Below, in pieces: positions 33,542 to 42,923 of a stretch of DNA of 55,817 nt. Numbering within the stretch: the first letter of the stretch is position 1; each line of letters begins with the position of its first letter. The notes under the pieces are model-generated. The model was not told where the DNA came from and did not search any database. It was given only the letters and a program-made list of their open reading frames with translations. Source of the DNA: Spirochaetia bacterium (GTDB taxonomy: Bacteria; Spirochaetota; Spirochaetia; Treponematales; Treponemataceae); contig JALELH010000092.1 in NCBI GenBank assembly GCA_022768865.1, positions 1 to 55,817 of the forward strand, in the 5' to 3' direction. The position numbers and the translations under genes are program-made.

Positions 33542-34984
33542 TTATTTTACAGTGTCACCTAAAGCTGCGATAAGATCTTTTGTTTCTTCTTTTGTCATAA
33601 CTCGGACTATTTTAAGCATCTGGTCATCAGTCTGAACTATTTTTGCAGAGCCATCTTTATTAATTCCACCGATAATTTTAACTATAGGATTTTTCGGGCT
33701 TGAAGGAGAAACGTCAACAACCTGACCGACTTTTCCGTTGGCAAGATAAACGTAAGCACCAATAGGAAAAAGTGAAACGCTGTAAAGCAATGCCTTTACT
33801 ACTGTATCATCATAAAGATGATTTGAGTTTTTAAGCATTTCTACCATTCCCTCGTATGTAGTTTTTGCATCCTTGTAATGGCGTGGAGCAGTAATTGCTT
33901 CATAGGAACATGCAACGGCAATGATTTTAGCATAAGTAGAAATTGAAGCACCTGTAAGATGTCTTGGATAGCCAGTTCCTGTTTCGCGTTCGTGATGGTC
34001 AAGAACACCTAGCTGAATCGTTAAAGGGAATCCTGCCTGTTTAACAATGTTGTAGCCGATTACTGTATGGGTTGCCATCTGTGCTTTTTCAGAAGGTGTC
34101 AGAGGCTTTTCATTCATATACAGTTGTGGTGGAATACGAATTTGTCCTATTTCATGAAGGACGCTTGCAACGCCAAGTTCAATTAGTTTTTCATAAGGCA
34201 TATTAAGCTGCATCCCGATTACAATTGCAAGGACTGTAGTTCTCATACTATGGCTTATAAGGAAGTTTTTATTTCTTGCTTCGAAACTAGGAGAAATACG
34301 TAAAATGAATTTTTTTGTTTCCCGGACAAAGTTGCAAAGCTCAAGAACTTTGCCGTTAAGTTCCGGTTGTGAAATTACTTTGTGAGTTGCATAGTGAGTG
34401 TACACATAGTTAATGTAGTCCATAAACTTTTCATAGGTTTTCTGGGCCGATTCTAAGGATTTTAAATCTTCTGCTTCAGAAATTACTGACTCATCTTTTT
34501 GACCAACAGAAAATTTTAAAGCTTCCTGAGCTCCCTTTGGATCATGAGTTGAAAGATATGCAGAAAGAGAAGTCTGTGCCTGCTTTGTAGTGCTTGAAAA
34601 GCTTTTTTTTACTTCCGTCTGATGTGATTCAGGTTTGTCTTCAAAATCTGAAATATCAACACTTTCTGTCTGTTTGAATTTTTCAGGAATACTTTCTTTT
34701 GATTTTGCAGGTTTATCTGCCAAGTCTTCTGCAAATTCAGATAAATCAACTGATTCTGTCTTAGCAAGGTTTACTTCAGCATGGGGTCTTATTATGTTGT
34801 CTTCAGTTTTAATTACAACTTCTTCATCAACAAAGACTTCTTTGAATCCCCACTTTAAAAGATTTGAAATCTGACCTCTTGTGACAGGACATGGGGGAAC
34901 CGTAACGATAAACATTTTATCCAGCATAACTGGAGTTTTGAAGCGTCTTTCTGGTTTGATGTCTGAAATCTTAACGTTAGTCAT
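33542..34984 (-). CDS. HD-GYP domain protein with altered metal-site residues
   Basis: 480 residues. Residues 1-60 resemble the DUF3391 N-terminal domain; 70-150 is an acidic/serine linker. The HD-GYP domain spans about 235-400: SHSMRTT (H245), LHEIGQIRIP (H277-E278) where the signature is HDxGK, THTVIGY (H306), DHHERETGTGYP (H330, H331, GYP 338-340), and AVACSYEAIT where active enzymes have ADxFDA (Asp replaced by Cys359). Canonical HD-GYP proteins hydrolyse cyclic di-GMP. With the central Asp as Glu and a ligand Asp lost, this copy may be weak, altered or a binding protein. A structured leader precedes it. Confidence 0.85.
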   Translation of the reverse strand: MTNVKISDIKPERRFKTPVMLDKMFIVTVPPCPVTRGQISNLLKWGFKEVFVDEEVVIKTEDNIIRPHAEVNLAKTESVDLSEFAEDLADKPAKSKESIPEKFKQTESVDISDFEDKPESHQTEVKKSFSSTTKQAQTSLSAYLSTHDPKGAQEALKFSVGQKDESVISEAEDLKSLESAQKTYEKFMDYINYVYTHYATHKVISQPELNGKVLELCNFVRETKKFILRISPSFEARNKNFLISHSMRTTVLAIVIGMQLNMPYEKLIELGVASVLHEIGQIRIPPQLYMNEKPLTPSEKAQMATHTVIGYNIVKQAGFPLTIQLGVLDHHERETGTGYPRHLTGASISTYAKIIAVACSYEAITAPRHYKDAKTTYEGMVEMLKNSNHLYDDTVVKALLYSVSLFPIGAYVYLANGKVGQVVDVSPSSPKNPIVKIIGGINKDGSAKIVQTDDQMLKIVRVMTKEETKDLIAALGDTVK

Positions 34985-35077
34985 TTTATTACTAAACCCC
35001 GATTATATTTTCGGCAGTTTATTAAAAAATGATAAGTAAAATTTATGAAAGAGAAAATCATTTACTTTAAAAAATGA

Positions 35078-35109
35078 AAAGGCCAAAGCCTAAAACTTCT
35101 TTGACCTTT
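35078..35109 (-). terminator. Minus-strand terminator between the Maf-like gene and the HD-GYP gene
   Basis: On the minus strand AAAGGTCAAAG (35109-35099) pairs with CTTTGGCCTTT (35088-35078) with one G-U pair, followed by TCATTTTTT. It either ends the envelope transcript or acts as an attenuator in the HD-GYP leader. Confidence 0.7.
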
Positions 35110-35230
35110 CCTCATGGAGATTATATTTAGCAAACCAAAGTTGCATACTATGATTAATCTTCCGTTACACAGGCGTCTGGATGTCTTTTCTTAAAAAGAA
35201 CCGCCTGTGTACCTTTCCATCACAGTACGC
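35110..35230 (-). ncRNA. Candidate small RNA or structured leader upstream of the HD-GYP gene
   Basis: Between a sigma-28-like promoter (35236-35263) and a terminator (35078-35109) the minus strand forms a long nested hairpin: ACACAGGCG pairs with CGCCTGTGT (arms at 35202-35210 and 35167-35175), enclosing a smaller TCTTTT/AAAAGA stem. No open frame with a ribosome-binding site was found. It may be an independent RNA of about 150 bases or a regulatory leader of the HD-GYP gene. It does not match known cyclic-di-GMP riboswitch motifs that I can recognise. Confidence 0.35.
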
Positions 35231-35235
35231 TTTTA

Positions 35236-35263
35236 TTATCGGGTGTAAATTTAGAAACCTTTA
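35236..35263 (-). promoter_or_regulatory. Sigma-28 (FliA)-like promoter
   Basis: On the minus strand TAAAGGTT (35263-35256), 12 bases, CCCGATAA (35243-35236). The FliA consensus is TAAAGTTT-N11-GCCGATAA, so both boxes match well with a spacer one base longer. It overlaps the stop of the Maf-like gene. A motility sigma factor reading into the HD-GYP region would fit its likely role. Confidence 0.5.
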
Positions 35264-37066
35264 GAAAAATTTCTGAAACATTTTTACAGAAGATAGTAGT
35301 TGTGTGTAGATTAATTTTGAATACTGAATTGGATAAATAGTTTTTTCCCATTCTGTTGAGGCAGGAATTTCTTTTGCAAATTTTTCAAGCTGGCGTTTTG
35401 TAGGAAAAACGAGAGATGCACATTCTTTTGCTTTTGAATTCATTATTGAACTGTCAATTTTATTTAACTTTAGAAGGGTTTCTGGAATTCTTGTTCTGTC
35501 TTTAATTGCTTTTGAAGCAGCGTCAATTCCTTTTCTTGCCAATGATTCAAGCTGCTGCAGGTTTTCAGAAAATTCATTTTTTAAATCTTGAAAGTGTTTT
35601 CCTTTTATAAAAGACGTTTTGTCTGATTTAATTCCTGTCTGTGTAAAAAAATCATTTTTCTTTTGTTCAATTGTTTTCATCCGTAAAAAACTATCAATTG
35701 AATAAGGACTGATTCCTTTTATTGCAAGGCTTTCTGATGTTAAAGAAAAAGTTTCAATGCCCTGTTTTAACGCATTTGTGCATTGGCTTTCAAACCACCA
35801 TGAAAAGAGAGACATTCGTTTGTCTGTTAAAATCGGATTACCATTGTAATCTTTAGCAAAAGCAGGGCAGGCACTAAAAAGTGTTGAAATATTTGCAGTT
35901 TCTGCATTGCTTGTTTTTGTTGAAATGGAATGTGTTTTTTCTTCAAACCTGGAACCGCGGATATGAGTTTCTTTTCCAGGAAAACCTAAGTCCATTCCAG
36001 CTAAAAATATTTTTGTTGCTCCGCATAAATGTGCAAAATCCCAGGCACTTGTAGTAACACTTCCCCCTGCTGCAAGTTTGCCTTTGATTTCAGTTTTACT
36101 TTCAAAATATTGCCCTATAGGAAACTGAGAGGAATACAAGACTTTTTCCCTGCATTTAAACCTGAAAACAGAAGGGTAGACGGCAATTTCCGTAATTAAA
36201 ACAGAAGAAGGAGACGTTAAAAATTCAAGATGGAGGGATGCGTAATATTGCGGATCTGTTATAATAATAAAATCCGGTTCTACTTTATTTTTCAGGCAGG
36301 CATGTAAGGCTGTATCTACGCAAACCGTTACTGCACGTTTTTTTATTTCTGCCATGTAAGGAATAATTTTCTGCAGGCTTGGTCCTGCTGCTATAATTAC
36401 AAAAGGAAGTTCTTTTCCAATATTTGAATATTTATTTACGCCACTTAATGAATTAAGATAGTCAAGATTTCTGCAGCTGTTACTAAGCCAGAGTGCAGCA
36501 AATTTTTCCAGAGTATTTGTGTTAATTTCTTCTTTCTTTGAATTCTGAATTAAGGCTTTTTCTGCTGCAAGAAAATAACTTTCGTTATGTGCAGTCTGGG
36601 CCTTTGTTTTAAATATTTTTGTTTCATCTGGTTTTAATCTTGAAATTACGGACGCCGTTTCTTCTTCATCAGCGTTAAGGACAAGTATTAGTTTTTTATG
36701 GTTAAAAACAGGAGACCAGTCTAGTGAATTTAATGCAGAAAAAAATCTGCAGCAATCCGGTTCAATTAATATAATGGCAGAATCTGGATTTTTTTTTGCA
36801 AAAGAAACCGGAGCATAACCAAGACCGAAACCTAAAAACAAGGCATTCCCAAATTTAGAAGAATCAAAATCCTGAATTAATGTTTCTGCTTCCCGTTCAG
36901 GATTATATTTTGAATGTAGAAGTAATGTTCCCGCTTTTGCAGTTACAGAACCATTTTTTGCTACTTCAAAAACAATATCTGAACTTTGTTCTGGTTTTAA
37001 ATTTTCTGCAAGAAGGGGAAAACGTTCTCTGAATAGCTTTAGGTTGTTATTCCAAAAAGAGTTCAA
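35261..37066 (-). CDS. Maf-like motility accessory protein (DUF115), flagellin glycosylation
   Basis: 601 residues. The central DUF115/MptE-like domain is clear: GKELPFVIIAAGPSLQKIIPYMAEIKKRAVTVCVDTAL, VEPDFIIITDPQYYASLHLE, AAGGSVTTSAWDFAHLCGATKIFLAGMDLGFPGKETHIRGSRFE. An N-terminal Rossmann-like segment reads LFLGFGLGYAPVSFAKKNPDSAIILIEPD. In Campylobacter, Helicobacter and Aeromonas such Maf proteins transfer nonulosonic acids to flagellin. The treponemal protein probably modifies periplasmic flagellar filaments, by analogy. Its start overlaps the PBP gene by 20 bases. Confidence 0.85.
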   Translation of the reverse strand: MNSFWNNNLKLFRERFPLLAENLKPEQSSDIVFEVAKNGSVTAKAGTLLLHSKYNPEREAETLIQDFDSSKFGNALFLGFGLGYAPVSFAKKNPDSAIILIEPDCCRFFSALNSLDWSPVFNHKKLILVLNADEEETASVISRLKPDETKIFKTKAQTAHNESYFLAAEKALIQNSKKEEINTNTLEKFAALWLSNSCRNLDYLNSLSGVNKYSNIGKELPFVIIAAGPSLQKIIPYMAEIKKRAVTVCVDTALHACLKNKVEPDFIIITDPQYYASLHLEFLTSPSSVLITEIAVYPSVFRFKCREKVLYSSQFPIGQYFESKTEIKGKLAAGGSVTTSAWDFAHLCGATKIFLAGMDLGFPGKETHIRGSRFEEKTHSISTKTSNAETANISTLFSACPAFAKDYNGNPILTDKRMSLFSWWFESQCTNALKQGIETFSLTSESLAIKGISPYSIDSFLRMKTIEQKKNDFFTQTGIKSDKTSFIKGKHFQDLKNEFSENLQQLESLARKGIDAASKAIKDRTRIPETLLKLNKIDSSIMNSKAKECASLVFPTKRQLEKFAKEIPASTEWEKTIYPIQYSKLIYTQLLSSVKMFQKFF

Positions 37067-38921
37067 TGGTCATGTTCTCCGTAACTGGTGTTCCTGGTTC
37101 TGGATTCTGGTCTACAACCCATCCTTCACCATCAATTACTATTTTAATATCATTTCTTTCAAGAAGAGGAAGTAAATCCCTTTTTGATTTTCCTTTAAAA
37201 TCCGGAAGCAATTTAGAGATTTGTAAAGGCTTTATTTCATTAAGCAGAAATTTTCCTGAATGTTCAAGACTTGCTGCATTTTCACGGTTAATTCCAAGAT
37301 GGTCTATAATTTCATCAGCAGCGGCTGCAATTACAGGAGCTACGATTCTTCCTGCATAAGTTTCTCCCTTTGCTTTTTGAATTACAATGTAAAGAATAAT
37401 CTGTGGGTTATGAACCGGAAATATTGCCATACAGTTTGAAAGAAAATCTGTAGTGCTGTATCCGCCATGGACATGGTCTGCCATCTGTGCTGTTCCTGTT
37501 TTTACGCCAATGGAAATATCTCTAAGGGAAGCTCTTGTTCCAGTTCCGCTTTTTGCAGTTGTCTCCATGCAGCTTAAAAGGTATTCCGCTGTTGAACTTC
37601 TTAAGACCCTGTTTCCATAGGTTGCTTCATGCTGATATTTTATATTACCGTCAATATCGGTAATACGCTGAATAAAAGTGGGTTTTATAAGAACTCCTTT
37701 ATTTGCCAAAACAGATGCTGCCTGAACCATCTGCAGCGCACTTACGCTTATTTCCTGACCAATAGACATGGTTGCCTTACTTCGGGCTGACCAGTATTTG
37801 TCATTCTGGTTTTTTACGGAACCTCTTGTTTCAGAAGGAAGTTCAACTCCCGTGCGTTCCCCGAAACCAAAAAGATGAATGTAAGAAAGAAAATCTTCCG
37901 TACTGATTTTTTCGCTCATTTGGGCAAGGGCATCGTTACAGGAATATTTAAGTGCAGTCCTTGCGTTTAGCCACCCGTGATGTTCAAGACATGTGATTTT
38001 TATTGTTTCCCCAAGATTAGTTTTTCTTTTATAAATTCCGTCACAAAGAAAACTGTCATCCGGAGTAATTGCTTCTGAATTTAAAAAAGCTGCAACTGAA
38101 AAAATCTTAAAAACACTTCCCGGTTCGTAAGCTGTAATTGAAGGCCGGTCTGTTTTTTCTGAAAGTGAAGCCATCCCGTATTCATTAAGGTTTGCAGACG
38201 GAAGGCTTATATAAGAAAGAATTTCTCCATTATTTGCATCGGAAGCAATAAGCATAATGCTTTCTGCCTGAGTTGAATTAAGGGCATCAAGTGCAATCTT
38301 TTGAAGCTTGTATTGCAATCCTGCATCAATTGTAAGGTAAACATTGTCACCATGAATTGTTCCGGTTGATGTCATATCCGGTTCCGGGGAAAGAACTGAC
38401 TGTTCTGAATATTCAATTCCGCTTAAACCGACACCGTCATTTCCCATGTAGCCGATTAGCTGACTTGCCAAATTGTTTTCAGGGTATATGCGTCCTGGAA
38501 TTCTGTCAAAGCGTGAAAAATTTGAATATCCGTTTTCACTGATGACTTTTACAAGTTCTTCATACTGATCCTGTGTTATTTTCTTTTTTATGTAAATAAA
38601 ACTTGAAATTTTATTTTCTTCTATTTTTTTCTGAACTTCATTGGAATCCAGATTTAAAATAGGGGCAACTTTACATGCAAATTCTTCCGGTTTATTAATG
38701 AGTTTAGGCGTAACAACAAAATGATAGAAATTGGTCTGAACTGCAAGAGGTTTTCCGTTTCTGTCTACGATGGAACCACGCTCAACTATTGCTTTTGCAG
38801 GTATAAACTTCTTTTCCGGTCCAAAGGCAAGTAAAACAAATCGGCCGATAACAAAGGCAGCCAATATGCCAAGAAGTGTAAGATTTACTATTAAGCCTGC
38901 TTTCTTGAAATGAGAATTCAT
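37047..38921 (-). CDS. Class B penicillin-binding protein (PBP2/FtsI type) with C-terminal PASTA domain
   Basis: 624 residues. One N-terminal membrane helix (about 12-33), then the pedestal starting IVERGSIVDRNGKPLA. Transpeptidase motifs: S269-VFK (SxxK), S327-C-N (SxN), and KTGTAQ at about 475. The last 65 residues (LLPDFKGKSKRDLLPLLERNDIKIV and following) form a PASTA domain, which binds peptidoglycan. This is the monofunctional cross-linking enzyme for septum or side-wall synthesis. The four-base overlap with the lepB gene and 20-base overlap with the Maf-like gene give one transcript. Confidence 0.92.
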   Translation of the reverse strand: MNSHFKKAGLIVNLTLLGILAAFVIGRFVLLAFGPEKKFIPAKAIVERGSIVDRNGKPLAVQTNFYHFVVTPKLINKPEEFACKVAPILNLDSNEVQKKIEENKISSFIYIKKKITQDQYEELVKVISENGYSNFSRFDRIPGRIYPENNLASQLIGYMGNDGVGLSGIEYSEQSVLSPEPDMTSTGTIHGDNVYLTIDAGLQYKLQKIALDALNSTQAESIMLIASDANNGEILSYISLPSANLNEYGMASLSEKTDRPSITAYEPGSVFKIFSVAAFLNSEAITPDDSFLCDGIYKRKTNLGETIKITCLEHHGWLNARTALKYSCNDALAQMSEKISTEDFLSYIHLFGFGERTGVELPSETRGSVKNQNDKYWSARSKATMSIGQEISVSALQMVQAASVLANKGVLIKPTFIQRITDIDGNIKYQHEATYGNRVLRSSTAEYLLSCMETTAKSGTGTRASLRDISIGVKTGTAQMADHVHGGYSTTDFLSNCMAIFPVHNPQIILYIVIQKAKGETYAGRIVAPVIAAAADEIIDHLGINRENAASLEHSGKFLLNEIKPLQISKLLPDFKGKSKRDLLPLLERNDIKIVIDGEGWVVDQNPEPGTPVTENMTIELFLE

Positions 38922-39421
38922 CTGACATTAATCCTGCCCAAAATATTCATGCGTGGAACAAAACCAAAAGTTCTTGAATCAATGGAATTTAAATAATTGT
39001 CTCCGATTACAAGAACAGTTCCTTCGGGAACAGAATCTGTATCTTTAAGAAGATTATACTGAAGTTCCGTTAAAGGAAATTTTTTATTCCTTACTGTCAA
39101 AGTATACTCAGATTCATTTGAATATTCTAGTAGAGTTTTTTCTATTGCAACACATCGTTTTACTACAAAGTGTCCTTTATAAAGAAAAACAACAATTTCA
39201 TCTTCTTTTGGATTATTCCATGAAAATAAAAGAGAACTACCAAATGGTTTTACAAGTCCATAAGCAAGTTTATTTACTAGAATTTTCTGTCCGTCTATTA
39301 ATGCCGGGGTCATTGACGAACCGCTGACTTCAAGAATATCTAAAATAAACAGTTTCAGTAATAAACCTATACAAATGCCCGTTATTAAGGGAATAAGAAA
39401 GTTTTGTTTTTTTATTTTCAT
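38918..39421 (-). CDS. lepB: Signal peptidase I
   Basis: 167 residues. One N-terminal membrane helix (about 9-28), catalytic Ser36 in EVSGSSMTPAL, catalytic Lys88 in GHFVVKRCVAI, and the C-terminal box VLVIGDNYLNSIDSRTFGFV. It removes signal peptides from exported proteins. It is short, as in many compact S26 peptidases. It is the first gene of the lepB-PBP-Maf transcript, divergent from the LysM-M23 gene by 59 bases. Confidence 0.94.
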   Translation of the reverse strand: MKIKKQNFLIPLITGICIGLLLKLFILDILEVSGSSMTPALIDGQKILVNKLAYGLVKPFGSSLLFSWNNPKEDEIVVFLYKGHFVVKRCVAIEKTLLEYSNESEYTLTVRNKKFPLTELQYNLLKDTDSVPEGTVLVIGDNYLNSIDSRTFGFVPRMNILGRINVR

Positions 39422-39445
39422 ATATAATACATCGTCATTATTGTC

Positions 39446-39474
39446 TAATATCCGATTATTTTTTTGTCGATAAT
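39446..39474 (+). promoter_or_regulatory. Sigma-28-like promoter very close to the LysM-M23 start codon
   Basis: TAATATCC (39446-39453), 12 bases, GTCGATAA (39466-39473), the same 8-12-8 arrangement as the promoter at 35236. GATAAT (39469-39474) ends six bases before the ATG at 39481. The -35 match is weak, so the sigma factor is uncertain, but the -10 position suggests a leaderless message. Confidence 0.4.
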
Positions 39475-39480
39475 CAAATC

Positions 39481-40668
39481 ATGGAAGTTATCGATTGTTT
39501 TGAAGCTGGCAGCAGATCAAGAGTAATAAAAAGAAACAGATCAAGAGTTATTTCAACAGGAAGTTCTAGTGTGGCCTTTGATTTTTCTTCTGTTCCTGGA
39601 ATTGGATATTCTTTTTCTTTTCATTCAATGTGGAAAAGACTATGCGGTAAATTTTCACTTGCATGTTTGCGTTTAAGGCAGAGTGTAAGGTTTTTGTTTA
39701 TAATACCTGTTCTTGCAGTTATTGTTTCAATTCCTTATGGAATGTCTAAGTTGATAAATTATCATGAAAGTTTTTTCCGGCAGATTGATTTAAATTCTGT
39801 TTCATTAAATGAAAATGATCTTCTTGACGGTGCCATGTCTGACTTTGCTTTTGGACAGACCAGTTACTACGACAGTGATGGAAATATTTTTACAGAAGAC
39901 AGTGTAAAAGTTATGTCGCCAAAAATAATTAAAGAAGCAGTTTCTTTTCAACGGTATACTGTCAGACAAGGTGATACAATCAGCGGTATCTGTCAGAAAT
40001 TTGGTCTTTCAAATATTTCAACTTTAATTGCTGTAAATAAAATTTCTAATGTCCGTTCTGTTTATTCAGGAAAAAAGCTTAAGATTCCGTCAATGGATGG
40101 GCTTATACATATTGTCTCAAAAAATGAAAGTATTGGTTCTATTGCAAAAAAATACAATTCTGATGTAACTGATATAATTGATGTAAATGATTTGGTTTCT
40201 GAAGTAATTACGGAAGGAACTGAACTTTTTATTCCTGGTGCAAGGCTTGATAGCAATACGCTTCAAAAAGCTATGGGAGAAATTTTTACAAACCCGTTGA
40301 GGGCAAAATATAGAATTACTTCAAGATTTGGCTACAGACTCGATCCAATTACTGGTGTTGCTTCTACACATAAAGGTATTGATATGGCTTGTCCTACAGG
40401 GACTCCAATTTATGCATGTAGAAGTGGAAAAGTTTTAAAATCTTCCTTTAGTCCTTTATATGGAAATTATGTGGTTATAGAACATATTGACGGATACCAG
40501 ACTCTTTACGGCCATATGAGTAAAAGCCTTGCAAAAAAAGGTGACAGGGTTTCTCAGGGAACAAAAATCGGATTAGTAGGAAGTACAGGGTATTCAACAG
40601 GACCTCATCTTCATCTTACAGTTTACAAAAATTCAAAGCCAGTTGATCCATTGACTGTAATAAAATAG
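39481..40668 (+). CDS. LysM and M23 peptidoglycan endopeptidase
   Basis: 395 residues. A cytoplasmic basic tail precedes a membrane helix (about 62-84). Two LysM domains follow (about 158-205 YTVRQGDTISGICQKFGL, and about 207-255 HIVSKNESIGSIAKKYNS). The C-terminal M23 domain has all zinc ligands: TSRFGYRLDPITG, HKGIDMACPTGTP (HxxxD), YGHMSKSLAKKGD and PHLHLTVY (HxH). It should cut peptidoglycan cross-links while anchored in the inner membrane. No ribosome-binding site precedes the ATG; the -10 box is six bases away. Confidence 0.93.
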   Translation: MEVIDCFEAGSRSRVIKRNRSRVISTGSSSVAFDFSSVPGIGYSFSFHSMWKRLCGKFSLACLRLRQSVRFLFIIPVLAVIVSIPYGMSKLINYHESFFRQIDLNSVSLNENDLLDGAMSDFAFGQTSYYDSDGNIFTEDSVKVMSPKIIKEAVSFQRYTVRQGDTISGICQKFGLSNISTLIAVNKISNVRSVYSGKKLKIPSMDGLIHIVSKNESIGSIAKKYNSDVTDIIDVNDLVSEVITEGTELFIPGARLDSNTLQKAMGEIFTNPLRAKYRITSRFGYRLDPITGVASTHKGIDMACPTGTPIYACRSGKVLKSSFSPLYGNYVVIEHIDGYQTLYGHMSKSLAKKGDRVSQGTKIGLVGSTGYSTGPHLHLTVYKNSKPVDPLTVIK

Positions 40669-40706
40669 AAGGATTTTTCTTTAATAAATCTTATGGGAAA
40701 AAGAAA

Positions 40707-42923
40707 ATGAAAAACAAACAGATACTTAATTATATTTTAGGAACAATAATTCTGATTTCTGCTTCAAGTGTTTATGCAAAAGTTAGGCTTGATGATATTG
40801 CAGTTTCTGATGATGACAGAATGCTTTTTACAGTTGAAAAAAGCATTCCTGAAGTTGCTCAATATAAAAGCCTTTACTGCACGGAACTTGGCAATGAAAA
40901 AATAAAATCAAAGCCAGTCCTGCTTACCTTTTTCCCGGAAAGAATGGAACTTTTAAATGGTGGAAAAATACTTCAGATAAGGAACATAGACGGGTTTTCA
41001 AGATATAGTGTTGAAGATGGAAAATTAGTTGCAATTGCGGAACAAAAAAGCGATAAAAGGATACGAACTTTTCCTGTTGTTACAAGCCCTGATGGACAGT
41101 GGTATTGCACTGTGGATCCTGTAGATAAAGGTTCAGGAAAACTTGTTTTAGTTAATTCCAAAACCCTTCTTAAGAAAACTCTTGCAGAAGGCATAGATCT
41201 TGATTATGAAAAAGTAAATGTAAAATGGTCTTACGACAGTAAAGTTTTTTTATATGAAAATAATAATTGTGTTTATTTTGCAACACCTGATGCGGTTTCT
41301 AAAAATCTTCAGATAAACGAAAGTTTCCGAAAAATTGGAGAAGGTTCAATAGAAAGTGTTCAATGGACACAGACAAAAAAAATACTTTATATAAATGATG
41401 ACATTGTTTATTCAATTGAGCAAAATGAACTTTATACACGTGGCCTTTATTCACCACTTATTGGAAAAGGAAAAATCATTGCCAGGCTTCCTTCTGAATT
41501 TAATTCTTTTACGGATAGATTCTGGTGCAATGGAATAGGCAATAGAATTGCTGTAATTTCCAGAAATAATATAATTTCTCTTTATACAATTTCTGAGGAT
41601 GAAAAAAATGCTTTTGTAAAGGTTGATTTGATAAAGCCTTTAACAGAAGAGTCTGGAACCTCTTTTGGCTATGAAGTTTTCTTTAACAGTCAGAATAAAG
41701 CACTTTTATGGAATAATATTTTTGATTTAACAACAAAAGATAAGACAGGAATTATTTATTCCATTGAAGATAATATGGAAATTGTTGCCAGCTGTAAGAA
41801 TTCAATTTCTCCAGTTGCTTCACCTGATAATAAAAAGATTGCCTATACAGATAATGGCAGTCTTAAAATTTTTGATTTTTCTACAATGAACGAAAAACAG
41901 GTATTTAATAAGGATTCTGTTGTTTCGGTTCTTTGGGCTGGTAAAAATGCTTTTTATGTCGGCGGAAGAACTACGGTTCTTTATTTAAATACTGCCAGCC
42001 AGGAAGAAAAAGTTTTATTTCTTTCTTCTGTTGATAAAGCATATTGGTATGGAAGTACTGTTGTTACTAAAGTTCCGGCAGGGGAAAAATATTATTCCTT
42101 TGATTATGGAAAAAATATATGGATTCCATGTAAAATTTCTGAGTATGATTTAATTCTCAGTGATAAAAATGGCAAGTATCGTGCCTATACTGGCAATGCT
42201 TCAAATCCAGATTTTGAAAATACGATTTTCGTGCGCTGCCTTTCAGGAAAAACAAATACCTATTCTATTTTTCCAGAGGCGATGGAAGAAAATATCCATA
42301 GAAAAAAAGTTGCTTTGGTTATTGATGCCATGGAAAATTCAGAAGGCCTTGAAAAAATTCTTCACGAACTTACAGAATACAAAGTCAGGGGAACATTCTT
42401 TGTTAATGGTGAATTCATAAGGCGTTATCCTGAAAAAACTAAATTGATTGCTGAATCGGAAAATGACTGCGGTTCCCTTTTTTATACTTCCTCTGATTTA
42501 GTTGAAAATAACTATATTATCGATAAAGAATTTATAACCCGTGGACTAGCCCGCAACGAAGATGAATTTTTTTCTGCTACAGGAAAGGAGCTTTCACTTA
42601 TATGGCATGCACCGTATTATCATGATACTGAACTTATAAAAGATTCAGCAAAAAGTGCCGGTTATGAGTACATTTCTGCCTTTAATGAATTCAGCGACAG
42701 AATTACTTATGAAAGGGCAAAAGATAAAAAAGAAGAATATCTTTCTGCTTCTGAAATCATCAGCAAAATTAGTGATGAACTTTATGATGGCATGGTTATC
42801 TCAGTAACTATAGGAAAGGCAGATGGAACAAGAAAAGATTATGTTTATCAGAAACTTGACCTTTTAATTTCTGCAATTATTGAAAGCGGTTACGAGATAA
42901 CTGATGTGCAGGGGTTAAAATAA
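40707..42923 (+). CDS. Exported beta-propeller protein with a degenerate NodB-type deacetylase domain
   Basis: 738 residues. The signal peptide ends SSVYA. Residues about 25-520 are repeated beta-strand blades resembling TolB/WD40-like propellers (SPVASPDNKKIAYTDNGSLKIFD). The C-terminal 190 residues follow the polysaccharide-deacetylase order: KKVALVIDAMENSEGLEKIL, VRGTFFVNGEFIRRYPEKTKLIAES, LSLIWHAPYYHDTELIKDSAKSAGY. The usual DD dyad is IDAMEN and the HxxxH motif reads GSLFYTSS, so the metal site is lost. A binding or sensing role at the cell wall is likely. It converges with the dacF-like gene, overlapping by nine bases. Confidence 0.75.
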   Translation: MKNKQILNYILGTIILISASSVYAKVRLDDIAVSDDDRMLFTVEKSIPEVAQYKSLYCTELGNEKIKSKPVLLTFFPERMELLNGGKILQIRNIDGFSRYSVEDGKLVAIAEQKSDKRIRTFPVVTSPDGQWYCTVDPVDKGSGKLVLVNSKTLLKKTLAEGIDLDYEKVNVKWSYDSKVFLYENNNCVYFATPDAVSKNLQINESFRKIGEGSIESVQWTQTKKILYINDDIVYSIEQNELYTRGLYSPLIGKGKIIARLPSEFNSFTDRFWCNGIGNRIAVISRNNIISLYTISEDEKNAFVKVDLIKPLTEESGTSFGYEVFFNSQNKALLWNNIFDLTTKDKTGIIYSIEDNMEIVASCKNSISPVASPDNKKIAYTDNGSLKIFDFSTMNEKQVFNKDSVVSVLWAGKNAFYVGGRTTVLYLNTASQEEKVLFLSSVDKAYWYGSTVVTKVPAGEKYYSFDYGKNIWIPCKISEYDLILSDKNGKYRAYTGNASNPDFENTIFVRCLSGKTNTYSIFPEAMEENIHRKKVALVIDAMENSEGLEKILHELTEYKVRGTFFVNGEFIRRYPEKTKLIAESENDCGSLFYTSSDLVENNYIIDKEFITRGLARNEDEFFSATGKELSLIWHAPYYHDTELIKDSAKSAGYEYISAFNEFSDRITYERAKDKKEEYLSASEIISKISDELYDGMVISVTIGKADGTRKDYVYQKLDLLISAIIESGYEITDVQGLK

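Noticed and set aside
34985..35260. Cyclic-di-GMP riboswitch controlling the HD-GYP gene
   Set aside because: A GCAAACC string occurs on the plus strand, but the gene is on the minus strand and the other conserved parts of the known riboswitch classes are missing.
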